Below are positions 25,131 to 32,914 of a DNA stretch of 40,168 nt, piece after piece (positions within the stretch are counted from its first letter, which is position 1; every line of letters begins with the position of its first letter). The translations under genes were made by a program, and so were the position numbers. The stretch lies in contig DAZF01000053.1 in assembly GCA_002507205.1 (NCBI GenBank), forward strand, positions 1 to 40,168, in the 5' to 3' direction. The stretch comes from Methanolobus sp. UBA32 (lineage in GTDB: Archaea > Halobacteriota > Methanosarcinia > Methanosarcinales > Methanosarcinaceae). Below the pieces are notes generated by a model, which had not been told where the DNA came from, searched no databases, and saw nothing but the letters and a program-made list of their open reading frames with translations.

Positions 25131-27149
25131 TTAGAAGATTCCTGCGCCGATGAACAGTGTTGAGAACAGGATTGCAACCATGTTCACTACCTTGATCAAA
25201 GCATTGAGTGCAGGTCCGGATGTGTCCTTGAATGGGTCACCAACAGTATCACCGACAATAGCTGCTTTGTGAGCCTCTGAACCTTTTCCACCATATGCTC
25301 CATCTTCAATGAGCTTCTTTGCATTATCCCATGCACCGCCACCATTGTCCATTGTAAGTGCGAGCAAAAGACCACATACAATGATACCGATAAGCAGGCC
25401 ACCAAGAGCTGCAGGACCAAGTACAAGTCCAACGACGAGTGGTGTAGCAATAGCAAGGAAACCAGGTATAGCCATCTCACGGATAGCTGCTGCTGTAACG
25501 ATATCGACACATTTACCATATTCTGGCTTTCCAGTTCCTTCCATGATACCAGGTATCTCACGGAACTGGCGACGAACCTCGTTCACGATCTCAAAAGCTG
25601 CTTTACCCACAGCTCTCATTGTAACTGCACTGAATACGAATGGAAGCAGTCCACCAATGAAGAGACCTACAAGGACCAGAGGCTGGTCAAGACTGAGATC
25701 TGCACCACTGAGGTCGACCTTGTGTCTGTAATCTGCGAAAAGAGCCAGAGCACCAAGAGCCGCCGAACCTATTGCATATCCCTTGGTAACTGCCTTTGTG
25801 GTGTTACCTACTGCATCAAGCGCATCGGTGATCTTACGGACATTGGAAGGCATACCTGCCATTTCAGCAATGCCGCCTGCATTGTCAGTGATAGGACCAT
25901 ATGAGTCAAGTGCTACGATCATACCGGTTGTTGAAAGCATTGCAGCTGCTGCAATTGCGATTCCATATATACCAACTGAAGGATCTGCTGCTCCGCCTAC
26001 AATGTAGAATGAAGCAAGGATACCAGCGACGATGATGATCAATGGAAGTGCAGTGCTTTCAAAACCAATTGCAAGACCGGAAATTACGTTTGTACCTGCA
26101 CCTGTTTCAGATGAAGCTGCAATTGTCTTTACCGGACGGAAAGATGTTGAAGTGTAATATTCGGTGAAAACCACCATGAGCACCATGATGACAATACCAA
26201 CAAGGGCTGCATAGTAGAATGTAAGATCCCCCATAAGGGAAGTTGTAACGAAGTAGAAAGCAATGAGACTCAGAATTGCAGAGACTGCCACTCCTTTGTA
26301 TAATGCTTTCATGATCTTGCCATCGCTGCCGACCTTAACAAAGAAGACGGCTATAATGGATGCGAAAATTGCCACTGCACCAAGGATGAGTGGATAAAGA
26401 ATTGCGTTTGCGTAAGTATCAAGAATAAGTGATCCCAGAAGCATTGATGCAAGAACTGTTACTACATATGTTTCAAAGAGGTCAGCACCCATACCGGCAC
26501 AGTCACCTACATTATCACCTACGTTGTCAGCAATTACACCTGCATTACGTGGGTCATCCTCTGGAATTCCAGCTTCGATCTTACCGACAAGATCGGCACC
26601 AACGTCGGCTGCTTTTGTGAATATTCCGCCGCCGACCCTTGCAAAGAGACTGATAAGACTGGCACCGAAACCAAATCCAATTACAAGATCTACATCACCG
26701 TAAAGGATGTAGAAAGTGCTTGTACCAAGAAGCGCAAGACCTACTACAGCAAGACCTGTGACCGCACCGCCGCGGAATGCAACAGACATTGCCTTCTGCA
26801 AACCTTTTGATGCAGCTTGTGCAGTTCTTACGTTTGCTCTTACGGATACGTTCATACCGATATATCCTGCTGCTGCGGAACTGATAGCACCAACAAGGAA
26901 ACCGATTGCGATCTTACCTCCATCCTCACCAAGGAGAACGTAAATCAGTACAGCAAGAATAATAGCTACTACTGCGATTGTTTTATATTGACGATTCAAA
27001 TAAGCCATCGCACCTTCCTGGACAGCACCTGCTATTTCCTGCATCTTTTCTGAACCAGCGTCCTCTTTAAGAACACTGCGCGCAAAGAAGCCGGCAAATA
27101 ACAAACTAACAAGACCAGCAAGAGGGGCAAGATAAATTAAAGCTTCCAT
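25131..27149 (-). CDS. hppA: Membrane-bound proton pyrophosphatase, K+-independent type
   Basis: This 672-residue pump couples hydrolysis of cytoplasmic pyrophosphate to ion export across the membrane. Active-site blocks are DVGADLVGK (182-190), DDPRN (198-202) and DNVGDNVGD (208-216). Residues 448-453 read GNTTKA: Lys452 replaces the alanine of K+-dependent enzymes, which by family knowledge marks the K+-independent, H+-pumping class. About 16 helices are expected. AGAGGAG (27157-27163) seven nt before ATG 27149 fixes the start, and a TATA-like box near 27213 lies upstream. It would conserve energy from biosynthetic pyrophosphate in a cell with thin energy margins. Confidence 0.96.
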   Translation of the reverse strand: MEALIYLAPLAGLVSLLFAGFFARSVLKEDAGSEKMQEIAGAVQEGAMAYLNRQYKTIAVVAIILAVLIYVLLGEDGGKIAIGFLVGAISSAAAGYIGMNVSVRANVRTAQAASKGLQKAMSVAFRGGAVTGLAVVGLALLGTSTFYILYGDVDLVIGFGFGASLISLFARVGGGIFTKAADVGADLVGKIEAGIPEDDPRNAGVIADNVGDNVGDCAGMGADLFETYVVTVLASMLLGSLILDTYANAILYPLILGAVAIFASIIAVFFVKVGSDGKIMKALYKGVAVSAILSLIAFYFVTTSLMGDLTFYYAALVGIVIMVLMVVFTEYYTSTSFRPVKTIAASSETGAGTNVISGLAIGFESTALPLIIIVAGILASFYIVGGAADPSVGIYGIAIAAAAMLSTTGMIVALDSYGPITDNAGGIAEMAGMPSNVRKITDALDAVGNTTKAVTKGYAIGSAALGALALFADYRHKVDLSGADLSLDQPLVLVGLFIGGLLPFVFSAVTMRAVGKAAFEIVNEVRRQFREIPGIMEGTGKPEYGKCVDIVTAAAIREMAIPGFLAIATPLVVGLVLGPAALGGLLIGIIVCGLLLALTMDNGGGAWDNAKKLIEDGAYGGKGSEAHKAAIVGDTVGDPFKDTSGPALNALIKVVNMVAILFSTLFIGAGIF

Positions 27150-27355
27150 ATTAAAACTCCTCTCAATATAGTTTATTTTAATGCTAGATTTTAGTCAACT
27201 TTACTTCTATAAATATTCGTAAAGTAGTAAATCATTGACAGAATGAGTTACTACATAATTGTAACCACGTCGGGTATAATACAGATATATACTATATAAA
27301 AGTAGGCTGCAATAGGACACACATAATATGAATGTATCGATAGAAAAGGTACTGA

Positions 27356-27811
27356 TTATACCCCGCCACCTATCTGCATGAGCTCAAAGTCAATCGCATC
27401 AGGTACATCTACCCTGAAGACAAAAACATTATATCTGGACCTTCGTGCATTGGATATAGCAGCTTTCTCATCAGATGTCAGATATCCATCTGTACTTGCT
27501 ATACATAACGATTTCTTCGTATCCTTTATAAGGAAATCAAAATGCTGACCGTAAGCATTCAAAAACTCTACAAGCTCACTCAGTTCATCCCAGTTCTCAC
27601 ACATGTGAATGCTTTTGGTTGCGGAGTTGCTCACATACCAGTCCCTGCTCATATAAGGATAAGCAGCATACTGGTCCCTTAGGTCATCATATGCCTTGTG
27701 TATCTTTGAGACCTCAGTATTAAGATCGATCCATTTCCATCCCTGTTCTGCAAAATAGCGGGATGCAACTATTGATACTATCCTATCCTTATCATTTTGT
27801 TCAAGCTTCAT
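27356..27811 (-). CDS. Hypothetical protein, 151 residues
   Basis: This soluble protein has no signal and no membrane segment. The first half is helical and aromatic-rich (YFAEQGWKWIDLNTEVSK; YPYMSRDWYVSN). The second half reads like alternating strands and helices (FDFLIKDTKKSLCIASTDG, then SRYNVFVFRVDV), loosely resembling a nuclease-like alpha/beta core, though the catalytic pattern is too weak to call. It ends MQIGGGV. It stands alone between hppA and a structured gap. The family is not recognised. Confidence 0.6.
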   Translation of the reverse strand: MKLEQNDKDRIVSIVASRYFAEQGWKWIDLNTEVSKIHKAYDDLRDQYAAYPYMSRDWYVSNSATKSIHMCENWDELSELVEFLNAYGQHFDFLIKDTKKSLCIASTDGYLTSDEKAAISNARRSRYNVFVFRVDVPDAIDFELMQIGGGV

Positions 27812-28122
27812 TTTAACACCTGCTGCCTATAATGAGGCTTATGGCATTTAATAATATATCAGTGATTGTCTGCAAACGTAGATAGAATGTTCTAATTGAA
27901 AAGATCTGCTTTCAGTCATATCTCATCAAAAGAAAGGAGGCGCATTAATATCCGGAAGATGGTATGCACAACTTGAATATCTCCCGGATTTACCTATACT
28001 TGCATAGCGTTCGCCTCAATCTACCTATGAAGAAGGACAAGGCAATCTTTTTAAAATTATTAGCTTAAAGATTTAGACCACAAACGATTCAAAATTATTA
28101 TAAGCATCGTGGATGCCATAAT
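27812..28122. other. Gene-free region with nested inverted repeats (possible structured RNA)
   Basis: Two nested perfect 6-bp stems occur. The outer is GAGGCG (27937-27942) with CGCCTC (28012-28017); the inner is ATCCGG (27950-27955) with CCGGAT (27984-27989). ATGCA (27964-27968) and TGCAT (28001-28005) could pair across them. This ~81-nt block is more GC-rich than its flanks. No coding frame was accepted. Confidence 0.35.
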
Positions 28123-28560
28123 TCACTGATTGAAATACGGTATCGTTTGTGTAGAAGAAATATTTACATCAATAATTGGTTCTAAATTCATTATCTCTTC
28201 CTTCGACACATTTCCAGTTAGTTCAATGGTTCCCTGGATTGTGAGAGAAGAACCGGATACTACAAGTTTATTTATTTCCTGGCGAAGAGAATCCTGTGAT
28301 GAGACTATATAAGGGCTTTGTGCAAGAACTGGTTCAACTGTCGTGATATAAATGTCATCCGAACCACTGTTATAGAGAGTAAAACTGTATGAATAGATAT
28401 TAATGGAACCATTCACATCAGAAGAACCAATAGATGAAGATCCATCAACCAGAAACAAACCTTCTACCTGCACAGGTCCGCAGGACCATATATTACTACT
28501 GAGACCTGGTAAAATGATAGCAACAATAATCAGTAACCCATAAGAAAGACCTTTTTCCAT
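28123..28560 (-). CDS. Hypothetical exported protein, 145 residues
   Basis: An N-terminal signal or anchor (YGLLIIVAIILPGLSSNIW) is followed by a single beta-rich domain with many serines, asparagines and N-glycosylation sequons (NGS, NVS, NIS). The pattern of paired strands (YSFTLYNSGSDDIYITTVEP) resembles archaeal extracellular beta-sandwich proteins with a FxLYNxGS motif. One cysteine (SCGP) lies just after the anchor but without a lipobox. No neighbour suggests a role. Confidence 0.6.
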   Translation of the reverse strand: MEKGLSYGLLIIVAIILPGLSSNIWSCGPVQVEGLFLVDGSSSIGSSDVNGSINIYSYSFTLYNSGSDDIYITTVEPVLAQSPYIVSSQDSLRQEINKLVVSGSSLTIQGTIELTGNVSKEEIMNLEPIIDVNISSTQTIPYFNQ

Positions 28561-28979
28561 TAATATTCCCCATTATAGAACAATATACCCATTTCATTTC
28601 TAATTGTTGCTTTGAGAATATGAGCAGGATAAGCACTTAATTACAGTTAGGGAGCACAGTAATCACAATGTATAAAAAACTGGTTGGTTGGTTGGTACAG
28701 TGATGAAATATTTGTTGTAACACCATGCTCCCTATTTGTCAACTATTACATTAGAAATCCATACTATATAAAATAATCTAGTAAATGTTAAAAAATATAT
28801 GCCACCATATAATAACAAAAGTGTCATGCAGGGATTAGGATAAATATAATAAAAGAATAAAACATTATACACAATAATGAAATTATAAATATATTTATGT
28901 ATTTGATATAGTGTCGCACTAAGCCAAATATAAAGTGTGACTGTAAGAATGAGACAGGTCTATTACAACTAACACATGG
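28561..28979. other. Gene-free region with 9-bp inverted repeat and GGTT tandem
   Basis: TAGGGAGCA (28648-28656) and TGCTCCCTA (28726-28734) are a perfect inverted repeat enclosing a GGTT tandem (28682-28694) and ATCAC/GTGAT (28662-28666 and 28699-28703), which could form an inner stem. The flanks are very AT-rich. This may be a small RNA or a regulatory site; no coding frame was accepted. Confidence 0.35.
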
Positions 28980-29219
28980 ATGATAAAAATGAAGTGCTCA
29001 ACATGCAACTATAAAAAACATATTCCCCTATATACCAAATGTGCCGGAGTACCAGGAAGAACAAAAGTTGGAACTGCATATTATTGCGGACACCCTGAAA
29101 TGGAAAATCCTGTGCCAGTTATTTCCCTGGATAAAAGTGTACTTGAAGACTGCCCCGTTACTAAAAACATTATGAGTTCATCCGAAAACATGCAGGATGC
29201 AGAAGTTAGCGGATTATAA
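28980..29219 (+). CDS. Small cysteine-rich (zinc-ribbon-like) protein
   Basis: This 79-residue soluble protein has CSTCNYKKH near the start, then CAGVPGRTKVG, YYCGHPEMENP and a late cysteine (EDCPVTKN). The C-x2-C and spaced C/CGHP pattern suggests a zinc- or iron-binding site. It starts at ATG 28980 or ATG 28989 (MKCSTC); neither has a strong ribosome site. It stands alone in AT-rich DNA. The family is not recognised. Confidence 0.6.
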   Translation: MIKMKCSTCNYKKHIPLYTKCAGVPGRTKVGTAYYCGHPEMENPVPVISLDKSVLEDCPVTKNIMSSSENMQDAEVSGL

Positions 29220-29391
29220 ATTTGATATTATAAGAATTAATTACAATTTTTACCAGCGTTATGTTTAGTTGGTAATTCATTTGCTGACACATAACAGATT
29301 AGATTTTGCCATCGGTTGTTTAAACACAACTGGAAATATAAAAATGGAATAAAAAGGAACATGCACATTGCACATGCCCCGTACTGAAAGA
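29220..29391. other. Short intergenic region with weak hairpins
   Basis: TTACCA/TGGTAA and GTTATGT/ACATAAC short inverted repeats lie between two converging genes and could serve as 3' ends. On the minus strand a T-rich run follows the Isf stop. No gene seen. Confidence 0.3.
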
Positions 29392-29946
29392 TTACTCAAA
29401 AATCTGAGTGCCAGCTATCTTAGCCTGTTCCATGAGCTCAGAGTTTTCCTTTACCTCACCCGGAGCATGATGACCTACGTCCACGAAAGTACCTTTGACA
29501 TCCATTCCGAACATCTGGAGGACCTGAGTGAATTCTTCAAAGACTCCTTTGAAGGCACCTGGTTCAGGGTTACCATGCGCACTTACTATGATAGCTTTCT
29601 TACCGGTTTCGATACGTGGTGTGAAATCAGGGTTGACAAGTGCGTACCAGCGATCAATGAACTGGCGCATCTGACCTGTGAACTGGAAGAAGTAGATAGG
29701 TGAACCGAATACAAAACCATCTGCATTCCTGAGTGCATCGTATGCTGTTTCCATATCATCTTTCAATTTACATCCATCAACTGCCCTACAGTAAGTGCAT
29801 CCCTGGCAGCCTTTTATATCCATCTCATTGATATAGAACTTCTCAACGTCGGCTCCTGCTTCTGCTGCTCCGTCAAGGACCTGCTGTACAAGTACATCAG
29901 TATTTCCATTCATTCTTGGACTTCCTACAAAACCTACTACTTTCAT
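29392..29946 (-). CDS. isf: Iron-sulfur flavoprotein (Isf, NADPH-dependent FMN reductase family)
   Basis: This 184-residue flavodoxin-like protein binds FMN (GSPRMNGNTD near the start; GSPIYFFQFTGQMRQFIDR). It carries the compact cluster motif C47-x2-C50-x2-C53-x5-C59, which in methanogen Isf binds a 4Fe-4S cluster. Isf transfers electrons from ferredoxin to oxygen-type acceptors and is linked to oxidative-stress defence in Methanosarcina. It is transcribed away from an HxlR-family regulator gene, 133 bp apart, with shared TATA-like sequences, the common arrangement of a redox sensor and its target. Confidence 0.9.
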   Translation of the reverse strand: MKVVGFVGSPRMNGNTDVLVQQVLDGAAEAGADVEKFYINEMDIKGCQGCTYCRAVDGCKLKDDMETAYDALRNADGFVFGSPIYFFQFTGQMRQFIDRWYALVNPDFTPRIETGKKAIIVSAHGNPEPGAFKGVFEEFTQVLQMFGMDVKGTFVDVGHHAPGEVKENSELMEQAKIAGTQIFE

Positions 29947-30079
29947 TTAGATCATTTCCTTTAATTAATGAGTGATTACTTTTTTGATAAGTGTTCAAAT
30001 GTTAATGTGCTGGAGCTATATTTATATCCCATACACTCATTTTTGATAGGAACTAACATAAAGTATAGTAAGGGAAAAT
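29947..30079. promoter_or_regulatory. Divergent isf/hxlR promoter with direct repeats
   Basis: A central GCTATATTTATATCCC (30015-30030) can act as TATA box in both directions, predicting starts near 29996 (isf) and 30046 (regulator). TTTTTGATA occurs twice as a direct repeat (29981-29989 and 30040-30048), once on each side of it. These are candidate half-sites for the regulator. The regulator gene has AAGGGA before its ATG. Confidence 0.5.
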
Positions 30080-30436
30080 ATGGAAACTGATGAAAAACCT
30101 GTCAGTGAGAATGAACAAAAATACTGCTGCCCTGTGGAAGCCACCCTCGGTGTGATTGGAGGAAAATGGAAGCCACTCATTCTGTGGCAGTTGAAAGAAG
30201 ATATACTACGTTTTAATTCTCTTCAGCAGACACTACCGGGAATTTCCCCAAAAATGCTTACAAAGCAACTGAGGGAACTGGAGAATGATGGCCTTGTCGG
30301 TCGAGAGATGTATCCCGAGATTCCCCCCAGAGTCGAATACTCACTTACCGATTTTGGAAGAACGATTATTCCCGTGCTTGAAGCATTGGCTCAATGGGGT
30401 ATTGAGTATATAGACCAGAAATGCAGCTCTAAATAA
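30080..30436 (+). CDS. HxlR-family winged-helix transcriptional regulator
   Basis: This 118-residue single-domain regulator has CCPVEATLGVIGGKWKPLILWQL as its entry, LPGISPKMLTKQLRELENDGLV as recognition helix and wing entry, and the VEYSLTDFGRTIIPVL closing helix. A Cys pair (C16, C17) sits where YodB/HypR-type members hold the redox-sensing cysteine, so control by disulfide or quinone/electrophile stress is plausible. Its target is probably the divergent isf gene and itself. Confidence 0.92.
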   Translation: METDEKPVSENEQKYCCPVEATLGVIGGKWKPLILWQLKEDILRFNSLQQTLPGISPKMLTKQLRELENDGLVGREMYPEIPPRVEYSLTDFGRTIIPVLEALAQWGIEYIDQKCSSK

Positions 30437-30648
30437 GATAAACGATTCTTAATATATACACCATAAATTATTAAAACTATTAAATATAATAGGTAAATGG
30501 TATAGTGAGCATTTGTTCTGAGGTGTGACTGCTTTCTCTGAATCCTCCTAACTGTTTAACTCGTCAATGACTACACACCTCAGAATCAAATTAAAAGCAG
30601 GGAGCAATAAATTACATAAATTTATATTGTGACAGAGCTTAGTTTTTC
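30437..30648 (+). promoter_or_regulatory. Intergenic region with promoter of the lipoprotein gene
   Basis: AAATTTATAT (30618-30627) is centred ~26 nt before ATG 30649, indicating a leaderless mRNA. A direct repeat GAGGTGTG.../CACCTC (30521-30527, 30575-30580: GAGGTGT and ACACCTC) forms an inverted repeat that could be a hairpin after the regulator gene. Confidence 0.4.
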
Positions 30649-31428
30649 ATGGAGCAATTTTATATGAAACTAAAGCTACTTCCCCTGTACTTTATCCTTA
30701 TACTCATAACCTGTCTCGTAGCAGGTTGCGTTGATGAACAGACTAAAAATGAAGATGATACTAACACGGTCCCTGCCACTGTAGATGAAGCGGAGTTTGC
30801 GCAGATAATGGCAGAGGCAAATTCAGCATACATCAAAGCACTTGTATCAACAAGCCAGAAGAACACTTCAGCTTCCGAAGCCTCAATTAATTTACTGGTA
30901 GAAAGGCTCACATATGTTTCAGAAACATATGGACAAGCACCACCTGAAATGTATGCCAATGACAAGAACTGGACAGGTGAAATTAAAAGGGCAGTCCTGA
31001 TCGCAGCATACTCACAGGAAATGCTTGCTTCCGGCGACATTGAAGCTGCACATAATGCACTGGAACCCATGAGAGACCTTTTCTTCAGCCTGCACGAAAG
31101 GAACGGAGTCATACATATGGGAGATCTCCTTACAGTATTCCATGCATCAATGGAAGAAGCGATTACTTTTGCAAATGCGAATGATACCGGGATGGTTGCT
31201 TCATACATCCCTACACTTGAAGAGGAATGGCAGGACGTGAAGGATTCCGACAGACCGGCAAGTGCAGATGAAGAGTATGATCAGACTCTTGCCCAGGTTG
31301 ACAGTGCTATTGGAGTACTGAACAGTTCATTAACAACCGGTGATTCAGCAGAAATTAAAACTAATGCTGAAAATCTCAGGCTGGCATTTGCCAGGGTGTT
31401 TGCAAAATACGGCGTTGTAATTTCCTGA
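30649..31428 (+). CDS. Helical lipoprotein, unknown function
   Basis: This 259-residue protein has a lipobox LVAGC after a hydrophobic segment, then an acidic/threonine linker and a nearly all-helical domain (EFAQIMAEANSAYIKALVST through AFARVFAKYGVVIS). It includes HERNGVIHMGDLLTVFHASM, where several His/Met/Asp residues could bind metal or heme, though no CxxCH is present. The fold could be a four-helix bundle of cytochrome b562/c'-like type; this is a guess. A TATA box 26 nt before the ATG and a strong terminator after the stop delimit it as a single-gene unit. Confidence 0.72.
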   Translation: MEQFYMKLKLLPLYFILILITCLVAGCVDEQTKNEDDTNTVPATVDEAEFAQIMAEANSAYIKALVSTSQKNTSASEASINLLVERLTYVSETYGQAPPEMYANDKNWTGEIKRAVLIAAYSQEMLASGDIEAAHNALEPMRDLFFSLHERNGVIHMGDLLTVFHASMEEAITFANANDTGMVASYIPTLEEEWQDVKDSDRPASADEEYDQTLAQVDSAIGVLNSSLTTGDSAEIKTNAENLRLAFARVFAKYGVVIS

Positions 31429-31438
31429 ACTAAAAGCC

Positions 31439-31470
31439 AAAAGTGCAGATATAGTTCTGCACTTTTGTTT
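31439..31470 (+). terminator. Strong hairpin terminator
   Basis: AAAAGTGCAGA (31439-31449) and TCTGCACTTTT (31456-31466) form a perfect 11-bp stem with a 6-nt loop, followed by GTTT. It lies 10 nt after the lipoprotein stop. Confidence 0.8.
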
Positions 31471-31931
31471 AATTCAAAAATATTTATGTTACCTTAAATG
31501 TTCACGTAAACGGATAATCAATTCAAAATCATTGAACCTGTTGGCATCATGTGATCAGAAGGAGCGACACCATTCTCTTTCCTGTAAGCTTTTCTTTTGC
31601 ATTTATCCAGATTAGGACCCTTACAATACAGGGCAATAAAACCCTTACAAGCAGCTTGTTTATCAGATTGGTACTTATTAAAGAACCCACACTTTGAAAG
31701 TAATTAGCATTCGACCATAATTAATAAATCAATAATAATTTGATGATTAGTACATTAATATTTATTATATGTTGTTGTGGAATAACGGTGTTAATAGACA
31801 CTGATTTTTCAAGAATATCATGCATTGAATAAAAAGGATTAATTGTCTGATTTGATCCAAATAATAATTAAAACAGGAGATAAAATATTTACTTTTCTCT
31901 TCTTTAATTGTATCTAAATTTTCATACCAGC
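31471..31931. other. Gene-free region with short direct repeat
   Basis: ACCCTTACAA occurs twice (31617-31626 and 31641-31650). A promoter-like TATTTATTATATG (31760-31772) has no gene behind it on either strand that I would accept. I see nothing else. Confidence 0.3.
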
Positions 31932-32561
31932 TCATATATGTAAATACAGTAACTCCACACCCTGTTTAATGAAAAAGAAAGCAAATGCAAGATAAATAAG
32001 TCCCAGAGCACGAATAGTATTGAGGTAATGGTTACTTTTCAGGAAAGATCTGGACCTCCCTACAACTATTGCAATCATAATCTTCGACCCTACAAGAAGA
32101 GAATAAAATCCGGCAACGAATAGAACAGTTGACCAGATATCAACATCAAGAGCCTGAAATAAAATAGGACCGCCAATGGTGATCCAGAATAGGTACGGGT
32201 GAGGACTCAGAAAATTCGCTAAAATACCTCTCTTAAATGAATTTTCACGTTCTTTTGTAATATCAATATCGATGTAACTGGTCTTGAGTGATGAAGCGCC
32301 AAGGTACATCAGGTAAAATGCACCGGAAAAGCTTATCAAAGCAATTACCAGATCATGGCTTTCAAAGCGTAACAGGAAAAGTAAAATACATGAGACTATC
32401 AGAATATCCGTTAACAATGGGGATATTGCAACTTTTACCCCTGCCCTTGATCCATGCTGAAGAGTTTCAGATATTGTCATTGCCATCAATGGTCCCGGAG
32501 ATATGCCTGCGGTAAATCCAAGAATTATTCCAAGAAACAGAAACTCAGTGGGAAAAAGCAT
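31932..32561 (-). CDS. LysE-family exporter
   Basis: This 209-residue protein has five to six helices. The opening LGIILGFTAGISPGPLMAMTISETLQHG is the LysE/RhtB signature, with the SPGP motif, and ISPLLTDILIVS and GAFYLMYLGASSLK are conserved second-half blocks. Family members export amino acids such as lysine, arginine or threonine, or other small molecules; the substrate cannot be read here. Start ATG 32561. An AT-rich TATA-like stretch at 32596-32615 lies upstream. Confidence 0.9.
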   Translation of the reverse strand: MLFPTEFLFLGIILGFTAGISPGPLMAMTISETLQHGSRAGVKVAISPLLTDILIVSCILLFLLRFESHDLVIALISFSGAFYLMYLGASSLKTSYIDIDITKERENSFKRGILANFLSPHPYLFWITIGGPILFQALDVDIWSTVLFVAGFYSLLVGSKIMIAIVVGRSRSFLKSNHYLNTIRALGLIYLAFAFFFIKQGVELLYLHI

Positions 32562-32914
32562 ATTTTAGTGCCATGTTGCTAAACAGGCTTAAAGGTTTTG
32601 TTTAATTATTTAATGTAAAAAACAGGAGCAGATATAAAAATATATAAATGAGCAGCATATACAATATATATAATGAAATTTATTAAAATGACCACAAATA
32701 ATAAATCAAAATAAATTGTCTTATTAACTATGAAATTTCACAGTAATAGTATTAAAACTTGGGTCTAGAAATGTCAATTCCAATTACATATAAAGCTCAC
32801 ATTGGTGATGCTAAGGTCATTATCAACAAAGAACTCCGGATCCAGGTTAACAGATTACATGAAGATGAGTTTTATAAATGATATAAATAAACATTAGTAA
32901 GGAAACCTAATGAA
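32562..32914. promoter_or_regulatory. AT-rich promoter region between LysE and histidine kinase genes
   Basis: This holds a TATA-like box for the exporter (32596-32615, minus strand) and GATATAAATAAAC (32880-32892), centred ~29 nt before the kinase ATG. A 36-codon frame at 32771-32881 runs into this box and is weakly supported. Confidence 0.4.

Noticed and set aside
27329..27382. 17-codon frame behind a good TATA box (27291-27302) on the plus strand
   Set aside because: Too short and overlaps the 3' end of the 27356 gene; at most a short antisense transcript.
28682..28694. GGTT tandem considered as a phase-variable microsatellite
   Set aside because: Only about three units and not inside a gene or promoter spacer.
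30660..31208. 182-residue open frame antisense to the helical lipoprotein
   Set aside because: Complement of a helical Ala/Glu-rich gene; composition and lack of start signals indicate a shadow frame.
32771..32881. 36-codon frame before the histidine kinase (MSIPITYKAHIGD...)
   Set aside because: No ribosome site, and it runs into the kinase TATA-like box; coding cannot be supported.
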